Shown here: positions 32,747-40,560 of the stretch, piece after piece
Position numbering within the stretch: position 1 is the first letter of the stretch
Layout: each line of letters begins with the position of its first letter
Assembly (NCBI GenBank): GCA_024233345.1
Contig: JACKPT010000001.1
Span: 248,001 to 312,000 of the forward strand
Direction of reading: 5' to 3'
Length of the DNA stretch: 64,000 nucleotides
DNA from: Verrucomicrobiota bacterium
Lineage (GTDB): Bacteria; Verrucomicrobiota; Kiritimatiellia; CAIVKH01
Translations under genes and position numbers: made by a program
The notes under the pieces: model-generated
What the model was told of the DNA's origin: nothing
What the model saw: only the letters and a program-made list of their open reading frames with translations
Database searches by the model: none

Positions 32747-32808
32747 TCAAAACGATCGGGCTGTGGGTCGCGAGTCGTCGAGCGTCCCCTCCAGCCGATG
32801 GTTATGCC
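32747..32808. other. attC-like or terminator-like hairpin S6 after higA
   Basis: GGGCTGTGGG pairs with CCCCTCCAGCC with one unpaired G. GTTATGC on the right side contains the higA stop codon, as happens in integron cassettes where the stop lies in the attC box. The left box TCAAAAC is a poor match. Confidence 0.35.
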
Positions 32809-33089
32809 GCCATCAGTTTCTGAACCTTGAGGTCCTTGGCCTGTTGCTCCGCCCCCCACAGGTCGTACTGCATCTGTTGATTCAGCCAACTCTCCGGGGT
32901 GGTGTCGAAGGCCTTGCCAAGGCGGATCGCCATCTCCGGGCTGATACCGGATCGACCGTTCAGGATCGCGGATAGCGTCTTCCGGCTCACCCCGAGAGCT
33001 TTAGCAGCATCCGTGACGGAAATGCCGAGCGGCTCAAGGCACAGATCGCGTAGAACTTCACCGGGATGGGGTGGATTGTGCATTCTCAT
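32802..33089 (-). CDS. higA: HigA-type antitoxin (XRE helix-turn-helix)
   Basis: A 95-residue protein starting MRMHNPPHPGEVLRDLCL, the HigA/VapI signature, then an HTH: SVTDAAKALGVSRKTLSAI. NGRSGISPEMAIRLGKAF and ESWLNQQMQYDLW complete the family pattern. ATGs at 33089 and 33092 lie after AGGAGA. It follows the toxin gene by about ten bases, the usual toxin-first order of HigBA. It neutralises HigB and represses the pair. Confidence 0.92.
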   Translation of the reverse strand: MRMHNPPHPGEVLRDLCLEPLGISVTDAAKALGVSRKTLSAILNGRSGISPEMAIRLGKAFDTTPESWLNQQMQYDLWGAEQQAKDLKVQKLMAA

Positions 33090-33102
33090 CATGGTTCTCC
33101 TG

Positions 33103-33381
33103 CTAGTGGTAATCCTCGTAATCAACAACAACCGCGTCCTCACCTTCGAATCGAAAGGTGATGCGCCAGTTCCCGCTCACGCTCACCGACCACGTCCCTT
33201 TTCGGGTACCGGCCAATTCGTGCATTCGAAGCCCGGGTAGATCCATGTCCCGCGGACCGGTGGATGCATGCAGTCGAGCCAGAATCAACCGGATTCGCTT
33301 CTCATGCTTCGCCTGAATCCCGGTTCGGGTGCCTTTCAGAAAGAACCGCTCCAAGCCACGATGGCGAAAGCTTTTGATCAT
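33103..33381 (-). CDS. higB: HigB-type toxin (RelE superfamily)
   Basis: A 92-residue protein starting MIKSFRHRGLERFFLKG, a hallmark of HigB/'killer protein' toxins. A basic middle (KHEKRIRLILARL) and the C-terminal GNWRITFRFEGEDA and VDYEDYH match the RelE-fold catalytic strand region. It cuts ribosome-bound mRNA. The start at 33381 is chosen by family; the frame is open to 33447. It forms a pair with higA directly downstream. Confidence 0.92.
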   Translation of the reverse strand: MIKSFRHRGLERFFLKGTRTGIQAKHEKRIRLILARLHASTGPRDMDLPGLRMHELAGTRKGTWSVSVSGNWRITFRFEGEDAVVVDYEDYH

Positions 33382-33412
33382 GGATGGAATGTAACCTGTG
33401 GCGTATCGGGTG

Positions 33413-33610
33413 TCAAGCGACTTGCGCCACCTCACGGGTGACGACAATCGCTGACGACTGCTTCTTGATCGTTAATCTCCCAGCTAGCAAGTCCGCCGGC
33501 AAGGGCGAATGCCAGAATCGGATTTGAGCTTCTGCTCCGAAGCCGGAGTCGTAATCATCATCTTGACCCGGCATGAAGTATTGCAGGGCGCCTGCAAACT
33601 CAGTTGAGGT
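33413..33610 (-). pseudogene. Possible 3' remnant of an unidentified gene
   Basis: A minus-strand frame with ordinary composition (STEFAGALQYFMPGQDD, then GFGAEAQIRFWHSP) runs to a stop at 33413. Its 5' end is replaced by the G-rich repeat, which translates only to Pro/Asp-rich noise. It may be the tail of an outer-membrane or hypothetical gene. No family is recognised. Confidence 0.25.
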
Positions 33611-33616
33611 TATCGC

Positions 33617-33714
33617 GGGGGATCTGGGGGGATCTGGGGGATCTGGGGACAGGGGGATCTGGGGGGGATCTGGGGACAGGCATTTTTGGGGATCTGGGGA
33701 CAGGCATTTTTTAT
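33617..33714. repeat. G-rich GGGGATCTGGGGACAGG repeat tract
   Basis: Nine runs of four to seven G, separated mostly by ATCT or ACA. Two units end in GGGGACAGGCATTTTT. This lies 130 bp upstream of a Y1 transposase gene. Related ...CCTGTCCCCTTTTT sequence ends both copies of the downstream tandem repeat, so it probably belongs to the transposase-associated repeat family. Confidence 0.8.
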
Positions 33715-33843
33715 TCGCTATAAACACCTTATAGATCGCGCTTAGCAACATGGGGCGGGGACCGATCTAAACTATTTTGGAAAAATTTCGCCTCTCGTTT
33801 CCTTACGTATATAGGGCATGGGGCCCTATGAAAGGAACCGCTG

Positions 33844-34749
33844 ATGAGACAACCACGAATCAAGCTCGAAGGCCAGCCAGCCTGGTACCATTGCTACAAC
33901 CGGACTGCGGGGACCAGGAACGACCGGCCCTTTGGCTCGGTGGAGAAGGAACAATTTGTCCGAATCCTTCATCGGGTCTGTGTGCTGTATGCGGTCGACG
34001 TGATCGCCTATCAGGTGATGTCCAATCACTATCACCTGGTCGTTCGTACTCCCGCCGAACAACCCGACCCCGAGGAGGTGTGCCGCCGATACAGGGACTT
34101 TCATGACGGCAAGCGCACCCTGAAGCCGGGCAGCAAGGCCTGTCGTCAATGGCAGGCCCGGTGCCGGGACATCAGTTGGTTCATGAGGCATCTCCAGCAG
34201 CTCTTCACCTGCTGGTTCAATCGAACCCGGAAGGTCCGGCGGCGAGGTGCCTTGTGGGCTGGACGCTTCAAACATACTCTGCTCGAGTCCGGCCTCGCGG
34301 TGTGGCGGTGCTGGGCCTATATCGAAAACAACCCGGTGCGAGCAGGCATGGTCCGCCGGGTCGCCGACTACCGCTTCTGCTCCCACGGAATGTGGTGCCA
34401 GTCCGGACGTCACCCCTTCGCTGACAGCGTCACGCAACATGCCCTGCCCATGCTCGCCCACCTGTTCAGCTTCAAGAACCTCGCCGAACTCAAGGCGCAG
34501 ATGGATACGGTGTTGCTGGAGAAATCCGGTGCTGGAGCGGAGCCCTCCGGCTTCACCACGGACGTTGGCCGCCGGGTTCGCCACTGGACTGACGGCCTTG
34601 TCATCGGCTCCCGCATATTCCTGAGTGAGGTGATGAGCAGTTACAAGCCCGCAGCAACCCTGGCTCGCCATCGCATCGCAAGGGCGAACGAAACCGCAGC
34701 CGGCGACCTCTGCGCCTGGCGTCGAGTCAGGGAATCGGTCGCCGGTTAG
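33844..34749 (+). CDS. REP-associated Y1 (HUH) transposase
   Basis: A 301-residue single-strand transposase of the Y1_Tnp/TnpA-REP type. The N-terminus has GQPAWYHCYNR. The HUH metal motif is VMSNHYHLVV (H62, H64), and YIENNPVRAGM provides the candidate nucleophile Y159. These enzymes nick at repetitive palindromic elements, and such repeats surround it here. The ATG follows AAAGGAACC. The last 432 bp plus 249 bp downstream are duplicated in tandem. The minus-strand frame over this gene is a shadow. Confidence 0.92.
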   Translation: MRQPRIKLEGQPAWYHCYNRTAGTRNDRPFGSVEKEQFVRILHRVCVLYAVDVIAYQVMSNHYHLVVRTPAEQPDPEEVCRRYRDFHDGKRTLKPGSKACRQWQARCRDISWFMRHLQQLFTCWFNRTRKVRRRGALWAGRFKHTLLESGLAVWRCWAYIENNPVRAGMVRRVADYRFCSHGMWCQSGRHPFADSVTQHALPMLAHLFSFKNLAELKAQMDTVLLEKSGAGAEPSGFTTDVGRRVRHWTDGLVIGSRIFLSEVMSSYKPAATLARHRIARANETAAGDLCAWRRVRESVAG

Positions 34750-35679
34750 TCCCGGAACCCCACCGGCCAATTCAAGAAATTCCACCTCGGCAAGATCCGA
34801 GGAGTGCAGGGGTCTGCCCACGAAGCATAAAGTTGGCCCATAGAGCGCGGTCTACACTCAAGTGGACGCCGAAATCAGCCTCAATGCGGCGGCGATGTCC
34901 CGAAAAATTAGACGAATATCGCTGGCTCAGCGATTTCCACGACAGCTTTGCGTAGGATTCGGTCTTTCGACCCACTAATTACCTGTCCCCTTTTTCCTTA
35001 TATCGAAAACAACCCGGTGCGAGCAGGCATGGTCCGCCGGGTCGCCGACTACCGCTTCTGCTCCCACGGAATGTGGTGCCATTCCGGACGTCACCCCTTC
35101 GCTGACAGCGTCACGCAACATGCCCTGCCCATGCTAGCCCACCTGTTCAGCTTCAAGAACCTCGCCGAACTCAAGGCGCAGATGGATACGTTGTTGCTGG
35201 AGAAGTCCGGTGCCGGGGCGGAGGCCTCCGGCTTCACTACGGACGTTGGGCACCGGGTTCGCCACTGGACCGACGGCCTTGTCATCGGCTCCCGCATCTT
35301 CCTGAGTGAGGTCATGGCCAGCTACAAGCCCTCAGCAACCCTGGCCCGCCATCGCATCGCAAGGGCGAACGAAACCGCAGCCGGCGACCTCTGCGCCTGG
35401 CGTCGAGTCAGGGAATCGGTCGCCGGTTAGTCCCGGAACCCCACCGGCCAATTCAAGAAATTCCACCTCGGCAAGATCCGAGGAGTGCAGGGGTCTGCCC
35501 ACGAAGCATAAAGTTGGCCCATAGAGCGCGGTCTACACTCAAGTGGACGCCGAAATCAGCCTCAATGCGGCGGCGATGTCCCGAAAAATTAGACGAATAT
35601 CGCTGGCTCAGCGATTTCCACGACAGCTTTGCGTAGGATTCGGTCTTTCGACCCACTAATTACCTGTCCCCTTTTTCCG
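34318..35679. repeat. 681-bp tandem direct duplication
   Basis: Positions 34318-34998 and 34999-35679 are the same sequence apart from about ten substitutions. The unit begins at the TAT codon for the putative catalytic Tyr of the transposase, runs through its stop and ends at CCTGTCCCCTTTTTCC. Confidence 0.95.
34999..35430 (+). pseudogene. 5'-truncated second copy of the Y1 transposase
   Basis: 143 codons from YIENNPVRAG to the stop, lacking the HUH half. It arose through the tandem duplication and keeps its frame, since 681 is a multiple of three. It should be inactive. Confidence 0.9.
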
Positions 35680-35751
35680 CCATCTCCGTTCGGTCAGCCG
35701 CGCTTGCGCGGGTGAGCAATACGAGAGCAGGCTGTTGTTGGCACAGTCTTC

Positions 35752-36084
35752 TCAATGCGCCAGTTTGACGGTTGCCAGACGGTTCAGGCTGACGCCAGCT
35801 TCCGCTGCTTCGACCGTGAGTTCACGGTGCACATCCGGAGGAACCCGAACCATGAACTTGCCGCTGAACTTCCGACTAGCAAGAGGTTCGGGCACCGGTT
35901 CTCGTGACTTCTTCATGTCCGCGACAACCTCCGCCACAACTGCTCGAACGCCCCGAAGCGCAGCTTCCGGGGAGGTCGAGAGCCAGCTCAAGCTGGGAAA
36001 CTCAGCGCACAGCCCCACGTACTCCTGGTCGTCCTCGGACCAAGTCACGCGATAGGTATAATGATCATTTCGAATGGCCTTCAT
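35752..36084 (-). CDS. hicB: HicB-type antitoxin
   Basis: A 110-residue protein with the HicB opening YTYRVTWSEDDQEYVGLCAEFPSLSWLS and a short C-terminal ribbon-helix-helix DNA-binding part (GKFMVRVPPDVHRELTVEAAE, then GVSLNRLATV). The N-terminal half is a degenerate RNase H-like fold that binds the toxin. It overlaps the toxin gene's end by 20 bases. The pair lies just upstream of the intron insertion point. Confidence 0.88.
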   Translation of the reverse strand: MKAIRNDHYTYRVTWSEDDQEYVGLCAEFPSLSWLSTSPEAALRGVRAVVAEVVADMKKSREPVPEPLASRKFSGKFMVRVPPDVHRELTVEAAEAGVSLNRLATVKLAH

Positions 36085-36322
36085 ACTCCAACCTCTCGAT
36101 CGCTCTCAGGATTTGCTTCACCTGGTATGCTTTAGCTTTGCCCCTGGCGTTCTGAATATTGACCCGAGGGTCACCTTGCCACGGGGTCTTATAGACCCTG
36201 TGGCTTGATCCCTTCTGTCTTGGTTGACCGAAATAGTGGTCACAGACACGACAGGCATCCGCGAACCGGATTCCTTTGGGATTGTGCCGCATCTGCACGA
36301 CTACGTCGTCAACTCTTGCCAT
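36065..36322 (-). CDS. hicA: HicA-like toxin
   Basis: An 85-residue protein. The dsRBD-like HicA fold is suggested by GIRFADACRVCDHYFGQPRQ, KGSSHRVYKTPW with the catalytic-position His in SSHRVY, and KAYQVKQILRAIE at the end. It is longer at the N-terminus than minimal HicA but matches the group that pairs with HicB of the neighbouring type. It degrades mRNA when free. The ATG lies 34 bp from the 5' end of the group II intron, so the intron probably separates the pair from part of its promoter region. Confidence 0.82.
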   Translation of the reverse strand: MARVDDVVVQMRHNPKGIRFADACRVCDHYFGQPRQKGSSHRVYKTPWQGDPRVNIQNARGKAKAYQVKQILRAIERLEYEGHSK

Positions 36323-36900
36323 GGTGGTATAGTATCACTATTGATATTGCCGTCAAGTGCGAACGACAACCCTCAGTGCGGCGAGTCTTCGAGCCTGCAC
36401 TGGAGGCGCATGTGTACGCCCAGCATGTGTATGAACTCATGGGGTTCAAGTCCCCTTTCGGAGGATCAGTATAGAGAACGAATAGCCGAAGGCAAGTTTA
36501 CGTCCGCGAGGACGTGGATGAAGGAAGCCGGAGTGCAAAACCGCGAGGCGAGGAACACGAACCGCATACAAGGCTCAGTTGCGGGGCGAGTCAGCACCCG
36601 CCTTCGCGTTGACGCTACGGCGGGCAGGCAACATGACGAAGCCCTTTGATCCAGTGACAGGGTAAATGCGGCGTTTGCGCGGTGGAAGCTCATACGCTTA
36701 TCTGGGGAGGCCTGTGCCGCAACGTCGAAAGACAACCCCGTCGGGAAACCGGTGGACTGAGGGTACAGGAGTCAGCAGCGGTCATAGTAGGCGAGGCACA
36801 GTCGCCGGAGGAAACCCCGGCGGCGGGACTCACGAGCCCCGAAGCACTCGGGGATGGACTCACCCCGCTGAAGGACCAAACGGAAGAACAGGACAGACCC

Positions 36901-38226
36901 ATGACCACAACGAAAGCAACGAAACCGAATGGTGGAGCCAACGCTTGTCTGGCCATGGACCCGTCTGCCCTGAACGCCAACCTCATGGAGCGGGTACTCG
37001 ATCCGGAGAACCTGCGCCGTGCATGGAGACAAGTGAAGGCAAATCGCGGAGCACCGGGGATCGACGGGATGACCATCGAACAATTCCCGGACTTCGTGCG
37101 TTCGCCGCAATGGAGCATGGTGAAAGAAAACCTGATGGCCGGAACCTACCGGCCCCAGCCGGTGCGACGGGTGTACATCCCGAAGGCCAGCGGGGGCCAA
37201 CGGCCCTTGGGAATTCCCACGGTGCTCGACCGCGTGATACAGCAAGCCCTGGCGCAAGTGCTGGAGCCATTGTTTGATCCGGGATTCTCGGATCATTCCT
37301 ATGGTTTCCGAAAACGACGCGGGGCACATGACGCCGTCCGGCAGGCTCGGGAATACCTCAAAGAGGGATACACGATTGCAGTGGATATGGACTTGGCCAG
37401 GTTCTTCGACACGGTCAACTTCGACATCCTCATGCAGCGGGTAAACCGCAGGGTATCCGACCTGCTGGCTCGGCGGTTGATCTGGCGCTACTTACGTGCC
37501 GGAGTGATGGAGAATGGGCTATGGAGCCCCAGTGGGAAAGGCGTACCGCAGGGCGGTCCCTTGTCGCCGTTGCTGGCCAATATCGTGTTGCACGACCTGG
37601 ACATGGAATTGGAAAAACGCGGCCACAAGTTTGTTCGCTACGCGGACGACTTTCTGGTGCTGGTGAAGAGCGAGCGAGCCGGGCAACGGGTCATGGCGAG
37701 CCTGACGCGGTTTTTGGAGAAGAAGCTGCGTTTGGCCGTCAACCCCGTCAAAAGCAAGGTCGCCAAGCTCAACCAGTGCAACTTCCTGGGATTCACGTTT
37801 CGACGCAAGAAGATCGTCTGGTCGGATAAGGCGCTGGCGCAATTCAAACGGCGGGTCAAGGAATTGACCGGTCGGAGTTGGGGCGTCTCGATGGACTACC
37901 GGATGCAGAAACTCTCGGAGTACCTCCGAGGGTGGATGGCCTACTTCGCGCTCTCGGAATACTACCGCCCGCCGCCGGAACTCGATGAGTGGATTCGTCG
38001 CCGCCTGCGGATGTGCTACTGGAAACAGTGGCGCAGATGCCGCAAGCGGGTACGCGAACTGCTCAAGCTGGGGGTGTCGGAAAGCCAAGCAGTTCTGACC
38101 GCGCTCAGCCGAAAGAGCTACCCACCTTCGCGAAGACGCTACGGCGGGCAGGCTGGCACCTCCTTGCCCGGCGAAGCTCGGAGGACGAAGACGGGTCCAG
38201 GACGATGGCAACCCAAAGCGGCATGA
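36901..38226 (+). CDS. ltrA: Group II intron reverse transcriptase/maturase, C-terminus frameshifted
   Basis: 441 codons from the ATG at 36901; the frame is open from 36682 inside ribozyme sequence. The RT domain shows GIDGMTIEQF, RPLGIPTVLDR, the AVDMDLARFFD motif and RYADDFLV (catalytic YADD), with GVPQGGPLSPLL and NFLGFTFRR. The maturase domain X follows (LSEYLRGWMAYF). No HNH endonuclease is present. At 38122 a 32-base repeat (CCTTCGCGAAGACGCTACGG...) shifts the frame. The expected ending, WHLLAR...MATQSGMTNAWL...LWIAFHYP, continues in another frame to 38315. The protein here therefore ends with a foreign tail and may be impaired. Confidence 0.9.
   Translation: MTTTKATKPNGGANACLAMDPSALNANLMERVLDPENLRRAWRQVKANRGAPGIDGMTIEQFPDFVRSPQWSMVKENLMAGTYRPQPVRRVYIPKASGGQRPLGIPTVLDRVIQQALAQVLEPLFDPGFSDHSYGFRKRRGAHDAVRQAREYLKEGYTIAVDMDLARFFDTVNFDILMQRVNRRVSDLLARRLIWRYLRAGVMENGLWSPSGKGVPQGGPLSPLLANIVLHDLDMELEKRGHKFVRYADDFLVLVKSERAGQRVMASLTRFLEKKLRLAVNPVKSKVAKLNQCNFLGFTFRRKKIVWSDKALAQFKRRVKELTGRSWGVSMDYRMQKLSEYLRGWMAYFALSEYYRPPPELDEWIRRRLRMCYWKQWRRCRKRVRELLKLGVSESQAVLTALSRKSYPPSRRRYGGQAGTSLPGEARRTKTGPGRWQPKAA
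38122..38153. repeat. 32-base repeat insertion in the maturase gene
   Basis: The sequence starting CACCTTCGCGAAGACGC interrupts the maturase reading frame. A related word, CGCCTTCGCGTTGACGCTA, occurs in the same intron at about 36600. A second in-frame insertion-like piece (about 38172-38198) follows. Confidence 0.6.
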
Positions 38227-38431
38227 CCAACGCATGGCTTGAATCACAAGGACTCGTCTCGGTGCGCACCCTATGGATAGCGTTTCATTATCCGGCAACA
38301 AATCAGCCCGGATGACCGCTGCGGAAGCGGGTAAATCTTCTGAACCGCCGGATGCGGAGCCGCATGTCCGGTGGTGTGGGAGCCCTCGGCTAACCTGTAC
38401 GGGTTAGCCGGGGCGACCCGATTCGGTGTCT

Positions 38432-38998
38432 TTATGGCCTCAATACCCTGTTTGTCATTTTTTGTCCTGCAAAATATTGGTTAATAGTTTCTTCATCCAA
38501 TGACAAGGCAACACCACCTTTCGTCACGATAATTCCAGCGCGTTGTCCAAATGGTGGATTATCTGTCAATCGAGCGAGCTGATTTAGAGATTCAATCTGT
38601 ATGTTGCGCGTGAAAATGGCTGGGGAATTGACGTCACCTGATGTGGGCAAGTCCTCAACAATACACCAGGCATTATTTGTGCTCTGGAAAGCTTCTGGAT
38701 CATCGCTACCTGGAGAATGAATACCTGGTGCAGCAAAGAATGAAGAGTTAACTTTTCCTGATTCAATAAGTGTCCGAAAGTAATCGGTGCTTGTCTCGTA
38801 GCTTTTCGTTCCATCGGAGCGTGGCAGGAGCTCGTATGTCAGGATGTTGGAGGGTGGGTCTAGGGTCAGCGTGTAGTACAGGTTCCGTGCGTTCAGTATG
38901 ACAGACGATATTTGCGCGCCTTTCATGTGGTCCCGCAAGAATAGGACAGCCGAAGTGGCGATCAGCACGATGATCAATACTATGCATGCCTTTTTCAT
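38432..38998 (-). CDS. Pseudopilin-like single-TM protein
   Basis: A 188-residue protein. A basic start (MKKA) precedes one hydrophobic helix (CIVLIIVLIATSAVLFL). The periplasmic or extracellular part begins ILNARNLYYTLTLD and contains YFRTLIESGKVNSSFFAAPG and NNAWCIVEDL. This pattern matches a group of type II secretion/prepilin-like proteins recalled from Lentisphaerae and relatives. It lacks the usual GFTLIE prepilin cleavage site. The function is unknown. It lies on the minus strand just beyond the intron. Confidence 0.5.
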   Translation of the reverse strand: MKKACIVLIIVLIATSAVLFLRDHMKGAQISSVILNARNLYYTLTLDPPSNILTYELLPRSDGTKSYETSTDYFRTLIESGKVNSSFFAAPGIHSPGSDDPEAFQSTNNAWCIVEDLPTSGDVNSPAIFTRNIQIESLNQLARLTDNPPFGQRAGIIVTKGGVALSLDEETINQYFAGQKMTNRVLRP

Positions 38999-39013
38999 TC
39001 TGCTTTCACCGAA

Positions 39014-39046
39014 CTAGTTTATTCCCGAAAAAACTGTCGCTTATAG
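39014..39046. repeat. Fragment of the module-flanking repeat
   Basis: TTATTCCCGAAAAAACTGTC followed by GCTTATAGCGG matches the right end of the 30656-30762 repeat with a few changes. It is a third trace of that element, 8.3 kb away. Confidence 0.6.
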
Positions 39047-39226
39047 CGGTGGGCGGGTAAAGCATGGTCCTTGTGCCATGTCTTGCGACGATCTCCGGGT
39101 GGTTTGATTTCCCTGGACATGCCCACGCACGCTCTCATGGCGACAGAATGGCGGAAATCGGGGTGAAGAGCCAGTTAAATGTTGCAGTTTCTTGATTGTG
39201 CCATGGCGTGGACGCAGGGGTAGCGC

Positions 39227-40351
39227 TCAGGTGCCAAGAAGGCATGAGGCGAGGCGCAGGAAGCCGGATTTCAGGCGGGCCTTGAGGAATTGGAGATTGG
39301 TGATTGGAGATTTCAGATTGGGGGTGGCGATTGATTCCTCAATCACGTCTAGAACCGTTTGGGCCCTGGTTGGGCGGTGATTGGCGAGAGCATCGAGAGG
39401 GCTTGGGGCAATTGGAGATTGGTGAATGAAGATTTCAGATTGAGGGACCGTTGGGAAGGGATGGGGTGATGTGACGATATCGAGGGGGCTGGCGGCATCC
39501 GACGGAAGGAGGCAGCGCAGGTAGCGGGCGGTGGCTTCGAGGGTTTTGTGACCGAGTCGTTGCTGGAGTTCGGGGAGGGACATGCCGGTGCGGAGGGAAA
39601 CCACGGCGAAGGTGTGGCGCAGGGTCATGGCAGTGACGGGACGTTCGATTCCGGCGGCGGTGGCGAGTTCCCGGATGCGTCGTTCGATACTGCGGGCAGA
39701 AAGCGGTTTGACGGGGTCGAGGCCGGGGAAGACGAGATCGTTTTCCATACCGAGACCGTTTGCAATCCTCATAAGGGTGGATTGAAGAGTGGAGATTTCA
39801 GATTGAAGATTCATGCAGTCGAGATCGTGCCAGCGGAGGTGGCGAAGTGTGCTGGGTTTAAGGCCGTGACCGAGGAGGAGGTGAAGGAGGAGCTGGTCGC
39901 GGAGGGTGTCGGCGGCATTGAGGAGGGCTTCGGTTTCGGTGGTGGTGAGGATGTCGGGGAGGGTTCGAGGCAGGCGTGGCCCGGTGATGCGGTGGAGGAG
40001 GGTTTGACCGGCGAGCTTATCGAACAAGGTGCGAAGGATGGAGATGTTCATGGCGATCCAGTGAGCGGAAGGGCGGGACCGGGCAAGACGGTGGAGATAA
40101 GCGTGGACATCCTCACGGGTGATGGCTGTGGGCGGTTTGGCTGCGTGGCGGGAGAAGGCACGGAGGATTTGGCGGTAGTAGAGGAGGGTGGAGCGGGCAT
40201 AGCCGCGCTGCTGGAGGGCGGCGGAGGTGTCGCGCCAGAAGGACGGCCAGTCGGGCCAGGAACCTTGCAGGGGGAGTACGGGGCCTGCTGCGGCAAGAGG
40301 ACGGCCTCGGGGCAAAAGCGGTACGGGTCCGGAACAATAACGGCGCTTCAT
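39227..40351 (-). CDS. Tyrosine recombinase/integrase, possibly degenerate
   Basis: A 374-residue protein. The N-terminal SAM-like domain is recognisable (YARSTLLYYRQILRAFSRH). The catalytic domain has LLGHGLKPSTLRHLRW where the first catalytic Arg is normally in GLR: here it is Lys. MTLRHTFAV keeps the second Arg and His but has Met at the usual HxxR His. LQQRLGHKTLEATARYLR retains LGH and the nucleophile Tyr. It lacks the extra domain of integron integrases. Two or three stretches encode repeats such as SPITNLQ. The changes at R1 and the first H put activity in doubt. Confidence 0.8.
   Translation of the reverse strand: MKRRYCSGPVPLLPRGRPLAAAGPVLPLQGSWPDWPSFWRDTSAALQQRGYARSTLLYYRQILRAFSRHAAKPPTAITREDVHAYLHRLARSRPSAHWIAMNISILRTLFDKLAGQTLLHRITGPRLPRTLPDILTTTETEALLNAADTLRDQLLLHLLLGHGLKPSTLRHLRWHDLDCMNLQSEISTLQSTLMRIANGLGMENDLVFPGLDPVKPLSARSIERRIRELATAAGIERPVTAMTLRHTFAVVSLRTGMSLPELQQRLGHKTLEATARYLRCLLPSDAASPLDIVTSPHPFPTVPQSEIFIHQSPIAPSPLDALANHRPTRAQTVLDVIEESIATPNLKSPITNLQFLKARLKSGFLRLASCLLGT
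39285..39445. repeat. TTGGAGATTGGTGATTGGAGATTTCAGATTG-type repeats inside the integrase gene
   Basis: GATTGGTGATTGGAG and GATTTCAGATTG words occur near 39288-39320, again near 39410-39445 and, shorter, near 39780-39815. They translate to SPITNLQ-like strings in the integrase C-terminal tail. Confidence 0.7.
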
Positions 40352-40560
40352 GGGGTCGAGCCGGGTGTTTTTCGCTTGGTGATTTGCGATAGTGAAGGGA
40401 CGGGGATGCTCCGGATCATGCGTAATAAAGTTTGCTGAATGGTCTGGAGTAGGCGAACCGGCGCGGATGGCTTTTCTACGGGAGCTGGCCGGGATGGTGT
40501 GAGCCGGTCGGCGATGCGGTCGATGGGGCTGGCCACCCCAAAGGGGCCATTTTTAACCAC

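Larger units (their letters stand above)
36357..38421 (+). mobile_element. Group II intron
   Basis: About 2.07 kb. The 5' end is GTGCGAACGAC. The 5' ribozyme part includes a GGGGTTCAAGTCCCC element. The 3' end has a domain V (GAACCGCCGGATGCGG...CCGGTGGTGTGGGAG, 38341-38381) of the common bacterial type, then a domain VI stem CGGCTAACC / GGTTAGCCG and a CCGAT terminus. The exact last base is uncertain by one or two. The internal ORF encodes the maturase. It is inserted between hicA and the pseudopilin-like gene. Confidence 0.85.

Noticed and set aside
33617..33714. Possible CRISPR array
   Set aside because: The repeats are short GGGGATCT units with almost no spacer between them. There are no unique spacers and no cas genes anywhere in the window.
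33826..34821. 331-residue minus-strand ORF over the Y1 transposase
   Set aside because: It is opposite a transposase with intact HUH motif. No protein-like features were seen.
39227..40351. Integron integrase (IntI) to go with the attC-like hairpins
   Set aside because: The recombinase lacks the extra IntI domain between the catalytic boxes and has altered active-site residues, so it cannot be called IntI.
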